From: Wohlfahrtiimonas larvae_A
GTDB lineage: Bacteria > Pseudomonadota > Gammaproteobacteria > Cardiobacteriales > Wohlfahrtiimonadaceae
NCBI GenBank assembly: GCA_040394195.1
Contig: JBEBSR010000006.1
Span: forward strand, 3,039-67,038
Direction: 5' to 3'
DNA length: 64,000 nt
The position numbers were made by a program, and so were the translations under genes. Positions 17,233 through 25,637 of the stretch are shown here, in pieces; the first letter of the stretch is position 1; every line of letters starts with the position of its first letter. The notes below the pieces were generated by a model. That model was not told where the DNA came from. It did no database searches and worked only from the letters and a program-made list of their open reading frames with translations.

Positions 17233-17751
17233 ATGAAAAAGCAATTAACTACTTTAGTAATTGCTGGGCTTGTTGCTTCAACATCAGCAATGGCTCAACT
17301 TGAAGGTTTAGTTGACAGACAAGGCGAATTCGTAAGAGATCGTCAAGGCGAATGCGTATTGACATTAGATGGTACTGCTGGTTGTAATACTCGCAGCGTA
17401 TCTTTGAATGCTGATGCTTTCTTTGATTTCGACAAAGCTGTATTAAAACAAGCTGGTAAAGAAAAATTAAATGAATTAGCAGCTGACATCAAAAATGCTG
17501 GCGCTAAAGTTAAATCAATTAACTTAGCTGGTTACACAGATGGCATCGGTTCACAACAATACAACTTGGGCTTGTCTCAACGTCGTGCTAAAGCTGTAGA
17601 AGCTTACTTGGTTGCTAACGGTGTTAACCCAGCAATCATCACTACAGAAGGTTTCGGTAAAGATAACCCAATCGCTACTAACGACACAGCTGAAGGCCGT
17701 GCTCAAAACCGTCGCGTTGATGTAACTATCAAAGGTATCGCTAGCAAGTAA
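17233..17751 (+). CDS. OmpA-domain periplasmic/outer-membrane protein (RmpM-like)
   Basis: A 172-residue protein with signal peptide (ending ASTSAMA), a short N-terminal stretch with two near-identical VDRQGEF/RDRQGEC units and two cysteines, and a complete OmpA peptidoglycan-binding domain (FFDFDKAVLK, GYTDGIGSQQYNLGL, RAQNRRVDV). There is no beta-barrel. The GEC element and cysteine pair recall Neisseria RmpM, which links porins to peptidoglycan. Codons are strongly biased (GCT, GGT, AAC, ATC), suggesting an abundant protein. A terminator follows at once. Confidence 0.82.
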   Translation: MKKQLTTLVIAGLVASTSAMAQLEGLVDRQGEFVRDRQGECVLTLDGTAGCNTRSVSLNADAFFDFDKAVLKQAGKEKLNELAADIKNAGAKVKSINLAGYTDGIGSQQYNLGLSQRRAKAVEAYLVANGVNPAIITTEGFGKDNPIATNDTAEGRAQNRRVDVTIKGIASK

Positions 17752-17776
17752 TTTATTACTTATCTAGACTATCTCA

Positions 17777-17806
17777 AAACACCTAATTTATTAGGTGTTT
17801 TTTATT
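17777..17806 (+). terminator. Rho-independent terminator after the OmpA-domain gene
   Basis: AACACCTAA, a short loop, and TTAGGTGTT followed by TTTTT. The A-run on the other side could also serve the oppositely oriented fau gene that ends at 17805. Confidence 0.85.
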
Positions 17807-18353
17807 ACCTAAAATTTAAGAAATATGATGGTGAAATAAAATAATCCATTGCTACATCATGTGATTGCCTAATCAATTTATCTTTTACCAATTGAAAATC
17901 CCAACCTACACCAATCAACACCACATCATCCCGTAAACCCCCTAAATAACGATCATAATAACCTTTCCCCATGCCGATTCTAGTACCCACAGAATCAATT
18001 ACTGTCAATGGCACAATAAATGCCTCTGGAATGAAAGCTATCTCTGATGTTGTCGGCTCTAAAATATTATATTGCCCTTTTTGCCATAAACTTGGATCTT
18101 CATAATTCATAAATACAAGATTATTGCTACTATTAACCTTAGGTAATGCAATAGCACCATGTGAAATATAACTAGCGACACAATTCACAGATATTTCATT
18201 TTGAATGGCTGAATAAATTGCAACAGAAGAAAATTGTTGAATAAATTCAACTAATTTTGCATTAAACAAAGATTGATAGTGATTAATATATTCTGAATTG
18301 AGTGCTTTGCGTTCTGCAAGCATTTGACGACGAATGTGAGATTGCATTGTCAT
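17805..18353 (-). CDS. fau: 5-formyltetrahydrofolate cyclo-ligase
   Basis: A 182-residue enzyme converting 5-formyl-THF to 5,10-methenyl-THF with ATP. The family motif GTRIGMGKGYYDRYL is near residues 120-134. The gene lies directly downstream of the 6S RNA gene on the same strand, the classic ssrS-ygfA arrangement of gammaproteobacteria, and is presumably co-transcribed with it. Homologues are also called ygfA or MTHFS. Confidence 0.9.
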   Translation of the reverse strand: MTMQSHIRRQMLAERKALNSEYINHYQSLFNAKLVEFIQQFSSVAIYSAIQNEISVNCVASYISHGAIALPKVNSSNNLVFMNYEDPSLWQKGQYNILEPTTSEIAFIPEAFIVPLTVIDSVGTRIGMGKGYYDRYLGGLRDDVVLIGVGWDFQLVKDKLIRQSHDVAMDYFISPSYFLNFR

Positions 18354-18359
18354 AAGATA

Positions 18360-18553
18360 TAGAGTGGACTCCGAAGCACCGTTAGGTATACTTTACCCTT
18401 GAACCAAATGGTTCAAATGGATATAAGTTTAAGCACCTTAGGCTCCCGAAACAAGTCGGTATGCTCACTGGTACCTAGTAATATATCTTACGATATACTT
18501 AGGATCAAGGGGACTTAAGCATATTAAACACGAATACTTCAGATATCCACCCA
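18360..18553 (-). ncRNA. ssrS: 6S RNA
   Basis: On the minus strand the sequence shows the conserved 6S blocks in order: GTCCCCTTGAT, GTGAGCATACCGAC, GGGAGCCTAAGG, and TTGAACCATTTGGTTCAAGGG. The ends pair as a closing stem: GTGGATATCTGAAG (18550-18537) with CTTCGGAGTCCAC (18376-18364). The centre would form the open bubble that mimics a promoter and binds sigma-70 RNA polymerase. A -10 hexamer TATACT lies 8-13 nt before the 5' end. Size near 190 nt is normal. Exact ends are inferred from the stem and the -10. Confidence 0.92.
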
Positions 18554-18560
18554 TGACAGA

Positions 18561-18566
18561 AGTATA
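18561..18566 (-). promoter_or_regulatory. -10 element of the 6S RNA promoter
   Basis: TATACT on the minus strand, placed so that transcription would begin near 18553, at the base of the 6S closing stem. No convincing -35 is seen. Confidence 0.55.
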
Positions 18567-18603
18567 GCATTTTTTCGATAAAGCCCATAGTCTTGATAAA
18601 TTT

Positions 18604-19287
18604 TTATACTTTGGCTAAAACTAGTGCAGTAATTTTGTTAACACCTGCATTCTTCAATGCTTGCGATGCAAATTGCAATGTTTTACCTGTTGTTAACACA
18701 TCATCTACCAATAAAACATGCCCACTAATTTGATCACACTCAAAAGCATTACGGAGATTAGTTGCCCGCTCATATTTAGATAGGTTACTCTGAGGGATTG
18801 AGAATGCACGTTTATGCAATTTATTGTACTCAATTGGCTTACCAATCATCGGCTGCAAGCTATTCACAACCTCCAACATATGATTGAATCCTCGCCCTGC
18901 CAATCTAATGCGATCTACAGGCATTGGCACAATATAGTCGACTTCATCCAATAGATCTTTATGCTCAATTAATACAGGCTCCATCAAAGTTTTAATTATA
19001 CGAACCATATGCATTTTATGATTGAACTTCAAGCGAATGATCGCATCTCGCATTGCATGCTGATAATGATAGCCAACAATGTAATGATCAATTGAATGAA
19101 CACCTTCATTCAGCTCACAAGGCAAACAATGACTTCCTGGCAATAATTCACCACAGCATGATTCACAATAATTCCATTGTCGTTCAGTTTGCGCACGACA
19201 ATCACCACACAATACAGTGTCTTTCACAGATTGATGGCAAACAAAGCATTGTTCGGGATAAAGAGCCTGAAATAGATTCTTCAACAT
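18604..19287 (-). CDS. comF: ComF family phosphoribosyltransferase-like protein
   Basis: A 227-residue protein. The N-terminal 60 residues carry zinc-finger-like cysteine pairs (CFVCHQ, CGDC, CESCC, CLPCE), and the C-terminal domain has the PRTase loop LLVDDVLTTGKTL. ComF proteins take part in natural transformation in competent species; the E. coli relative is GntX. It is the last gene of the rpiA-lpt-sbcB operon and starts one base after the Sel1-gene stop. Whether this organism is competent is unknown. Confidence 0.85.
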   Translation of the reverse strand: MLKNLFQALYPEQCFVCHQSVKDTVLCGDCRAQTERQWNYCESCCGELLPGSHCLPCELNEGVHSIDHYIVGYHYQHAMRDAIIRLKFNHKMHMVRIIKTLMEPVLIEHKDLLDEVDYIVPMPVDRIRLAGRGFNHMLEVVNSLQPMIGKPIEYNKLHKRAFSIPQSNLSKYERATNLRNAFECDQISGHVLLVDDVLTTGKTLQFASQALKNAGVNKITALVLAKV

Positions 19288-19288
19288 T

Positions 19289-20281
19289 TTAGAAATGTTT
19301 AACTTGTGAATAATCTGGAATTTTTAAACTCGTATCAGAATCTTTTAAACGCAAAGGTAAATCAGGCTCAAATACATCAGGATTGATTGATTGTACTGCG
19401 CGTACAACATCATTCACATGCACACTATAACTATCAGCCAAGCTCTGAAATAATGGCAATAAAGATTCATCTATCTCCATCGCTTCTACGATTGGTACAG
19501 ATCTTTCACCTAAAACTCGACGCGGCCTTAATATCTCATCACTGCTATATTTGGCTGAATTTAATAATGGACGGTACAACGATGAACGATACGAACTCAT
19601 CATCAGTGGATATGTTGTAAATAGTGCACGATAACTTGGTGCTAAAGACTGATTCGCATTCTCTTCAGTAATTTTTAGCACATCTTCATTTTTAATGATT
19701 GTAACTTCACCATCAGCAGAAATACGTTCAATTTTCTCAATAATTTTCGGCAAGGGCGTTTCACGTGATGCAATGCGAACATTATTAGGCAATAACCAAC
19801 CTACAGCATATTCATGCTGTGCAAAATCATCCAAAAGCAATTCTGCCATCTTTGAGCCCTCTTCCAACTCTTTTGGCGAAGTTTTTGTTGCTAACACATC
19901 ACGATAAGCCACTAAATCACTTGCACCATGGCGAGCTGCAATCACTGCCCAAGCATAAGATTCTGCCATATTTTTATATGTACCAATCCCTAATCTCGCC
20001 AAAGTTGAATAGTTAAAAGCTGCATCAATATGCCCTGCTTTTGCAGAACTCAAATATAATTCTGCAGCTTTAACGTAATCACGCGGAATGCCCGTGCCTG
20101 TTTGATACATTGTCGCTAGATTATTCATCGCATCCACATGCCCCAAATCTTCTAGCTCTGTGAATAAACGATAAGCCTCCACATAATCTTGACGATCATA
20201 AGCATCCACAGCATCACTGAAATTATCAGCAAAGCTAATAGCATTGATCATGATAAGGAAAGCTACAGTTATTCTTAACAT
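19289..20281 (-). CDS. Exported Sel1-repeat (TPR-like) protein
   Basis: A signal peptide (ITVAFLIMINAISFA) leads into Sel1-like repeats at about residues 25-140, seen in VEAYRLFTELEDLGHVDAMN and the AAELYLSSAKAGHIDAAF unit. The C-terminal half (about 150-330) is not recognised. Sel1 repeats are protein-interaction scaffolds, so a periplasmic adaptor role is possible. The start is the ATG at 20279-20281, overlapping the upstream endonuclease stop; a TTG three codons earlier is an alternative. The gene is translationally packed between the EEP gene and comF. Confidence 0.72.
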   Translation of the reverse strand: MLRITVAFLIMINAISFADNFSDAVDAYDRQDYVEAYRLFTELEDLGHVDAMNNLATMYQTGTGIPRDYVKAAELYLSSAKAGHIDAAFNYSTLARLGIGTYKNMAESYAWAVIAARHGASDLVAYRDVLATKTSPKELEEGSKMAELLLDDFAQHEYAVGWLLPNNVRIASRETPLPKIIEKIERISADGEVTIIKNEDVLKITEENANQSLAPSYRALFTTYPLMMSSYRSSLYRPLLNSAKYSSDEILRPRRVLGERSVPIVEAMEIDESLLPLFQSLADSYSVHVNDVVRAVQSINPDVFEPDLPLRLKDSDTSLKIPDYSQVKHF

Positions 20282-21117
20282 ATGTGGCAAATCATCATTA
20301 ATGGATCATGGTCACTGTAAGATCGATCGCTATTGGAATCTGTATTAATATGCGCGATCAAACTCTCTATATTTTCAATTCGATTATTGTACAGAATATA
20401 ATCTAAAAGAATGGGCTTTTTGTGATATTTGTAAGTATAAATTTGATATTTTAATGCATGATGAGCGCTCTCAAAGCCTTGGGAAGCTATTGCCTGCACT
20501 GTTTTACTTGCAAACGTATCATTCATATCGCCCATTATCAATAATGGTAAATCCATTAAATTATATTCTTGAATATAATTTGCAATCAGTTGAGCTTGCT
20601 TGTTTCGCTGTTTCTTAGCTTGCTTCTTGGTTTGATCTTTCGTGCTCATAGATTTCAAATGGCAATTGATCACTTGAAAACTCATATCATCATATTGAAA
20701 TGTTGCCAATAACGGTATGCGCGAAGCTGCAAATTCACCAGTTTCGTTGCCCGTAAAAAACTCTGAATCCTGCCCAATTTGCATCAACTGCTTCAATTCA
20801 ATTTCGGGTCGATAAAAAAAGCCACAACGAATATTAATATTTTCAGCACCACCGCTACTTTCTGGTTTAGGTGCGATTTCAGCATAGTGATAAACTTGCT
20901 GAAATTCATCCAACAATGCTTTACAGATATCATCTGCAACCGTTGCTCGAACTGTTAACTCACCATCTTTCTGCAATCCACCCAACTCTTGTACTGCGAT
21001 CACCATTGGTGACTGCAAATCCTCTACAATGGAGCGTGCAAAATTCTGTATGCGCTCAATATTGGACCATTCACCCAAGTTAGCAGCATTAATCGTTGCA
21101 ATTCTTAATTCTTTCAT
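20275..21117 (-). CDS. Endonuclease/exonuclease/phosphatase family protein
   Basis: A 280-residue protein of the EEP (DNase I-like) fold: ATINAANLGEW at the start, AVQELGG with a metal-binding Glu, INCHLKS, LIMGDMNDTFASK and the terminal SDHDPLM with the catalytic His. No signal peptide is seen, so it is likely cytoplasmic. The substrate is unknown. Its start overlaps the sbcB stop (TAATG), suggesting that it works with or is co-expressed with exonuclease I. Confidence 0.75.
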   Translation of the reverse strand: MKELRIATINAANLGEWSNIERIQNFARSIVEDLQSPMVIAVQELGGLQKDGELTVRATVADDICKALLDEFQQVYHYAEIAPKPESSGGAENINIRCGFFYRPEIELKQLMQIGQDSEFFTGNETGEFAASRIPLLATFQYDDMSFQVINCHLKSMSTKDQTKKQAKKQRNKQAQLIANYIQEYNLMDLPLLIMGDMNDTFASKTVQAIASQGFESAHHALKYQIYTYKYHKKPILLDYILYNNRIENIESLIAHINTDSNSDRSYSDHDPLMMICHIC

Positions 21118-22529
21118 TATTCAAAATAGAGCGAATAACACGCTTCCAATAATTGACTTTTTTCAGGATCATCACGATATTTATCGACATTTTCTTGATA
21201 AATTCGTTGTTGCTCTGCTAAATTCCCTTCACGACGAATATCACAGTTTTTTTCCCATTCTTGATATTCTTCACTACTCAAAGTCTCAGGAAAATTCTTC
21301 GCACGATACAAAAATAGCAATGGCGCAATTCTAGCATCATTGAATTCATAATGTGCCGATTGTAAATCTTCAGCAGATAAATATGGAATTTGCTCCATCA
21401 CTTTTTTATCTTCAGGACCAAAGAATCCATCATACAACATGGATTCTACACGCTGTAGAATTGGTTGATCTGAATAAGAAGGTGCTGTCGTTGGTTTAAA
21501 TACATCCATCAATTTGCGCTCAATTTCAGATAACCTTCCCATAATGATAGAAACTTTATCTTGCGCAGCTTCAATATCTAAACCATGTAAATTTTCCACA
21601 TCACGCAATACACCAAATGGTGCAACGATTGGGCATTTATTCAAATGAATCAACTTCAAAGGCACTCGATTGCGACCTTCTTCTAAATCTTCTGTTGCAG
21701 TGTACATTGCAGTTTTAATCTCTTCTGCATTGTAATTTAACAACTCATCCATATCGCCACGGAGGTCAATCACAATCACAGCATTCTTATTCCAAGGATG
21801 CATTGCAATTGGCATCACCAAAGACAAATAACCATTTACTTCACCAAACATTCCTGAAACATGCACCAAAGGTTTGTACATATGTTTTTCAATAATGGGC
21901 TGTAAATCTTTAGCACGTCGGTTTTGATAAAAGTATTCAAAGAATTTAGGCTGTTTTTCTTTAATGAGCTTCAGAACAGCAATTGTCGCGTAAACATCAC
22001 TTAATGCATCATGGGCATGTTCATGCTCTAAACCATTAGCTTTCGATAATTCTTCTAATTTTAAACTGGTTTTACCATCAACTTCTGGCCATTGAATACC
22101 TTCAGGACGAAGCGCATAAACGCCACGCACTAAATCCAAAGCATCCCAGCGAGAATTACCATTTTTCCAAGCATAAGCATAAGGATCAAAGAAATTGCGA
22201 TAAAAGAGATAACGCGTCATTTCATCATCAAAACGCACTGAGTTAAAGCCCAATACACAAGTATTTGGCTTCATGAATTCATCATAAACTCGTTTAGCAA
22301 ATTCATGTTCAGGCAAGCCATGTTCATTACAATAATCTGGCGTAATGCCTGTAATCAAAATCGCTTCTGGTGATGGAATATAATCATCATATTGCTGACA
22401 ATGAATATTGATTGGCTCATCAATCATATTAAAATCAGAATCTGTACGAATCGCCGCAAATTGTGCAATTCTGTCATTTTTTGGGCTAGTCCCAAATGTT
22501 TCATAATCGTAAAAGAGAAATTCAGCCAT
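21117..22529 (-). CDS. sbcB: Exodeoxyribonuclease I
   Basis: A 470-residue DnaQ-type 3'-5' single-strand DNA exonuclease used in mismatch repair and recombination. FLFYDYETFGTSPKNDRI holds the first acidic residues (DxE), FNSVRFDDEMTRY the second, and HEHAHDALSDVYA the third. SH3-like and helical domains follow to the end, as in E. coli ExoI (475 aa). It overlaps lptB by one base, an unusual neighbour for LPS export genes. Confidence 0.93.
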   Translation of the reverse strand: MAEFLFYDYETFGTSPKNDRIAQFAAIRTDSDFNMIDEPINIHCQQYDDYIPSPEAILITGITPDYCNEHGLPEHEFAKRVYDEFMKPNTCVLGFNSVRFDDEMTRYLFYRNFFDPYAYAWKNGNSRWDALDLVRGVYALRPEGIQWPEVDGKTSLKLEELSKANGLEHEHAHDALSDVYATIAVLKLIKEKQPKFFEYFYQNRRAKDLQPIIEKHMYKPLVHVSGMFGEVNGYLSLVMPIAMHPWNKNAVIVIDLRGDMDELLNYNAEEIKTAMYTATEDLEEGRNRVPLKLIHLNKCPIVAPFGVLRDVENLHGLDIEAAQDKVSIIMGRLSEIERKLMDVFKPTTAPSYSDQPILQRVESMLYDGFFGPEDKKVMEQIPYLSAEDLQSAHYEFNDARIAPLLFLYRAKNFPETLSSEEYQEWEKNCDIRREGNLAEQQRIYQENVDKYRDDPEKSQLLEACYSLYFE

Positions 22530-23251
22530 TATAATGAGAAGTTATCCCCCAAATATGCTTTGCGCACAATTGGATTATTCAATAATTCTTCTGTGCTACC
22601 TTCTGCAATCACTTGTCCGCCACTCAAAATATATGAACGCTGACAAATACTCAATGTTTCACGAATGTTATGATCTGTGATCAACACACCAATGCCACGA
22701 TTAGATAAATCCAAAATAATTGTTTGAATATCCGCAACTGATAACGGATCAACGCCCGCAAAAGGTTCATCCAATAATAAAAACTTAGGATTCAATGCTA
22801 AGCTTCGTGCAATTTCAACACGACGGCGTTCACCACCAGATAACGACATTCCCAACGAATTGGCAATATGCGTGATTTTGAAATCTTCTAACAATTGATC
22901 CGCTAATTCTTCCTGCTGTTTCTTATTCAAATCTTTACGGGTTTGGCAGATTGCCAAAATATTATCACGCGATGTCATCTTACGGAAAATTGATGCTTCT
23001 TGTGGCAAATAACCAATACCACGATGTGCACGCTCATGCATTGGCAATTTTGTGATGTCTTGATCATCTAAAAAAATATGGCCTTCATCTGCCACAATCA
23101 AACCAACCGTCATATAGAAACTTGTTGTTTTACCTGCACCATTCGGGCCAAGCAATCCTACAATTTCACCTGCATTCACATAGAATGATGCACCACTCAC
23201 AACCGTGCGTTTTTTAAAGCGTTTAACCAGCTCTTTGGCTTTTAATTGCAT
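22529..23251 (-). CDS. lptB: LPS export ABC transporter ATPase LptB
   Basis: A 240-residue ATPase with GPNGAGKTTSFYMTVGL (Walker A), the long LSGGERRRVEIARSLA signature and LLLDEPFAGVDPLSV (Walker B). These are highly specific for LptB. It powers LPS extraction from the inner membrane by LptFG (genes not in the window). The start lies 2 bp after the lptA stop. Confidence 0.95.
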   Translation of the reverse strand: MQLKAKELVKRFKKRTVVSGASFYVNAGEIVGLLGPNGAGKTTSFYMTVGLIVADEGHIFLDDQDITKLPMHERAHRGIGYLPQEASIFRKMTSRDNILAICQTRKDLNKKQQEELADQLLEDFKITHIANSLGMSLSGGERRRVEIARSLALNPKFLLLDEPFAGVDPLSVADIQTIILDLSNRGIGVLITDHNIRETLSICQRSYILSGGQVIAEGSTEELLNNPIVRKAYLGDNFSL

Positions 23252-23253
23252 GG

Positions 23254-23757
23254 TTATTTCCCTTTAGGCTTAATTTCAAAAAACACACGGTCAGATTTAT
23301 TACTGCCACTCAATGCTTTAACTTTTTTATTCAAAGTATCGTATTCGATCACATTAGCTTCAACAATATCTGTATCTTGCGTTAATTTGGCATTTTTCTT
23401 TAATACTAATAAATTCTTCTTCGGGAAATATTCTAAAATCTCACCTTCACCAAATACCCAAGGCTTATCTTTCTCTGGCAAATATTTAATTTTAATCAAC
23501 TTACCATTGGCAATGACTTTATCTAATTCATCATTCACCATTGTGAATTTTGCATGATCCGCTTGGATTTCTAATGTTCCTTGTACCATCACAACATTGC
23601 TATCATAAAACCCTTCATTGATCTGCTGATCATATCCGCCAGTATCTGCTGTGATTTGAATCGGCAAACTGCTATCTTCAGGCAAAGCGTGAGCCACAGA
23701 AAATAGCGCCATCATAAATAGCGAACTAAGGGTTACTTTCATCTTTGATGGTTTCAT
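23254..23757 (-). CDS. lptA: LPS transport periplasmic protein LptA
   Basis: A 167-residue exported protein: signal peptide ending FSVAHA, then the OstA/LptA beta-jellyroll starting LPIQITADTGGYDQQI. LptA bridges LptC and LptD to carry LPS across the periplasm. The upstream ATG is taken because AAGAG precedes it; its coding region overlaps the lptC end by 32 bp. The order lptC-lptA-lptB is the usual one. Confidence 0.9.
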   Translation of the reverse strand: MKPSKMKVTLSSLFMMALFSVAHALPEDSSLPIQITADTGGYDQQINEGFYDSNVVMVQGTLEIQADHAKFTMVNDELDKVIANGKLIKIKYLPEKDKPWVFGEGEILEYFPKKNLLVLKKNAKLTQDTDIVEANVIEYDTLNKKVKALSGSNKSDRVFFEIKPKGK

Positions 23758-24313
23758 AATAGCTCTTCACATCCTTTAATAAGTTAAATTGACCAATTTT
23801 GGGATAACCATCCAATCCAATGCCTTCGATTGTATTGTTTGGATATGTACGAATTTTCGTCCATACATCATTGGTCACTTTTTCACCTTTATCATGCACT
23901 AATAATTGTGATGTATTTAAAATTGTTGTCTTCGCATCTTTCTTATCAAACTTAGTTAACACGACATTATCATTCATGGTAATCAAAGATTGATCTTCAT
24001 TCACCAAAGCAATATCGCTTCGCGCTGTCCAATCTCGTTGATCTTCCAATGTAAAATGTGTCAAAAATGGGTCATCTAAAGTTGAGCCACGTTCATCATC
24101 AAAATGACGCATTTCAGGGCCTTCAATCTCATAGATCTTTTGCCCATTTTCATTGAAGCGCACTAAATCATAACCTTTCACAACAAATAAAGGATGAGGT
24201 GACTTTTGTGCTTCTTCAGTGTTGTTTTCACGATATAAATTCATGGAAACATAACCCAACACACCGATCACAATGATGAAAAATAAGTTTTGTAAAAGTT
24301 GCTTAGAAAACAC
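23726..24313 (-). CDS. lptC: LPS export protein LptC
   Basis: A 195-residue bitopic protein with one N-terminal span (LLQNLFFIIVIGVLGYVSM) and an LptC periplasmic domain (FNENGQKIYEIEGPEMRHFDD). It receives LPS from LptBFG and passes it to LptA. The start is GTG at 24311-24313, with AAGG about 11 nt upstream. It starts 2 bp after rpiA, whereas in many relatives kdsC occupies that place. Confidence 0.88.
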   Translation of the reverse strand: MFSKQLLQNLFFIIVIGVLGYVSMNLYRENNTEEAQKSPHPLFVVKGYDLVRFNENGQKIYEIEGPEMRHFDDERGSTLDDPFLTHFTLEDQRDWTARSDIALVNEDQSLITMNDNVVLTKFDKKDAKTTILNTSQLLVHDKGEKVTNDVWTKIRTYPNNTIEGIGLDGYPKIGQFNLLKDVKSYYETIKDESNP

Positions 24314-24315
24314 GT

Positions 24316-24975
24316 TTATTGTGCCTTAATTGTTTTGATACCATTTTCAGTAGCCAACACTAATAAATCTGCTGGGCGATGCGCAAAAATGCCATTTGTT
24401 ACAACACCAACGATTTGATTAATGTGAGTTTCCAAAGCCAATGGATCTGTAATATTTAAACCAAATACATCAATGATTGGATTACCATTGTCTGTGATCA
24501 CATTTGGACGAATGCGTGCTTCACCCAATTTATTCAATTCGCGTTGAACATGACCCACTGCCATTGGAATCACCTCCACTGGTAATGGAAATTTACCCAA
24601 TGTTTCAACATATTTAGATTGATCTGCAATACAAATGAATTGATCAGCATGTGCAGCAACGATCTTTTCACGCGTCAAAGCAGCACCGCCACCTTTGATC
24701 ATATGCAATTGTGCATTGATTTCATCTGCGCCATCAATGTACAACGTCAATTTTTCAACATCTGTTAAAGGAATCACATCAAAACCCAATTGGATGAGCT
24801 GTTCAGTTGAACGCTCTGAACTGGATACCACAACATCAATCAAGTGACGAACATCTGGCAATAATGCAATCAAGCAATCAACTGTTGATCCAGTACCAAC
24901 ACCCAATAACTCACCTTTTTTGATATACGTTAAAGCTTTTTCTGCCGCTAACTGCTTTAAAGTTTTTTGACTCAT
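24316..24975 (-). CDS. rpiA: Ribose-5-phosphate isomerase A
   Basis: A 219-residue enzyme interconverting ribose 5-phosphate and ribulose 5-phosphate. Motifs are GVGTGSTVDCLIALL, SSERST, YIDGADEIN (catalytic Asp) and KGGGAALTREKI. Length equals E. coli RpiA (219). It is the first gene of the lpt-sbcB-comF operon and diverges from slyD across a 156-bp gap. The product feeds both nucleotide and heptose (gmhA) pathways. Confidence 0.95.
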   Translation of the reverse strand: MSQKTLKQLAAEKALTYIKKGELLGVGTGSTVDCLIALLPDVRHLIDVVVSSSERSTEQLIQLGFDVIPLTDVEKLTLYIDGADEINAQLHMIKGGGAALTREKIVAAHADQFICIADQSKYVETLGKFPLPVEVIPMAVGHVQRELNKLGEARIRPNVITDNGNPIIDVFGLNITDPLALETHINQIVGVVTNGIFAHRPADLLVLATENGIKTIKAQ

Positions 24976-25131
24976 TTTGTTCCCCTAACTAAAAACTAGC
25001 CATATTATAGGTGTTTTTAAGGCTAAAAGGGAGTTTATTTATAAGAAAAACAAGGTTCGTCTCTAGTGGTTAACTTGAGTTTCCTGTATAGTGTGAGGCT
25101 TATGAACCAAAAAAACTGAAAGGATTTAATA

Positions 25132-25617
25132 ATGAGCATTGCACCTAACAAAGTTGTATCTGTTTTCTACACATTAACAGATGATGCAGGCAACGTGATT
25201 GACAGCAATAAAGGTCAAGAGCAAGCATTAACATACATTCACGGCGCTGGCATGATGATTCCAGGTTTTGAAAAAGCATTGGAAGGCGCAACGGCTGGTC
25301 AACAAGTTGCATTCAGCGTAGCACCTGAAGATGGTTATGGCTTACGTAGTGAAGAAAATGTATTCACAATCAGCAAAAGCGAACACTTCAAGGATGCGGA
25401 TGATATCCAAGTAGGTGGCATGATTGCAGCTGAAGAAAATGGCCATCAACGTCATTTTGTAATTTTAAGCATAGAAGGCGATGATATCACTTTGGATGCA
25501 AACCATTTCTTAGCAGGTAAAACATTGAATTTTGATGTGGAAATCAAAGAAGTTCGCGATGCAACTGCACAAGAATTAGATCACGGTCACGTACACGCTG
25601 GCGGCCACGATCACTAA
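25132..25617 (+). CDS. slyD: FKBP-type peptidyl-prolyl isomerase SlyD
   Basis: A 161-residue cytoplasmic PPIase/chaperone with FKBP halves (VSVFYTLTDDAGNVIDS, LTYIHGAGMMIPGFEKAL) split by an insert-in-flap domain (residues about 70-120). The tail ends in a short His-rich stretch (HGHVHAGGHDH), a reduced version of the metal-binding tail that in E. coli delivers nickel. It precedes minC by 20 bp and may share its transcript. Confidence 0.9.
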   Translation: MSIAPNKVVSVFYTLTDDAGNVIDSNKGQEQALTYIHGAGMMIPGFEKALEGATAGQQVAFSVAPEDGYGLRSEENVFTISKSEHFKDADDIQVGGMIAAEENGHQRHFVILSIEGDDITLDANHFLAGKTLNFDVEIKEVRDATAQELDHGHVHAGGHDH

Positions 25618-25637
25618 ATAATTAGGATTTATTCTTC

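Noticed and set aside
17009..17303. Two short plus-strand frames before the OmpA-domain gene.
   Set aside because: They are low-complexity AT-rich frames without ribosome sites, and one runs across the start of the real gene in another phase.
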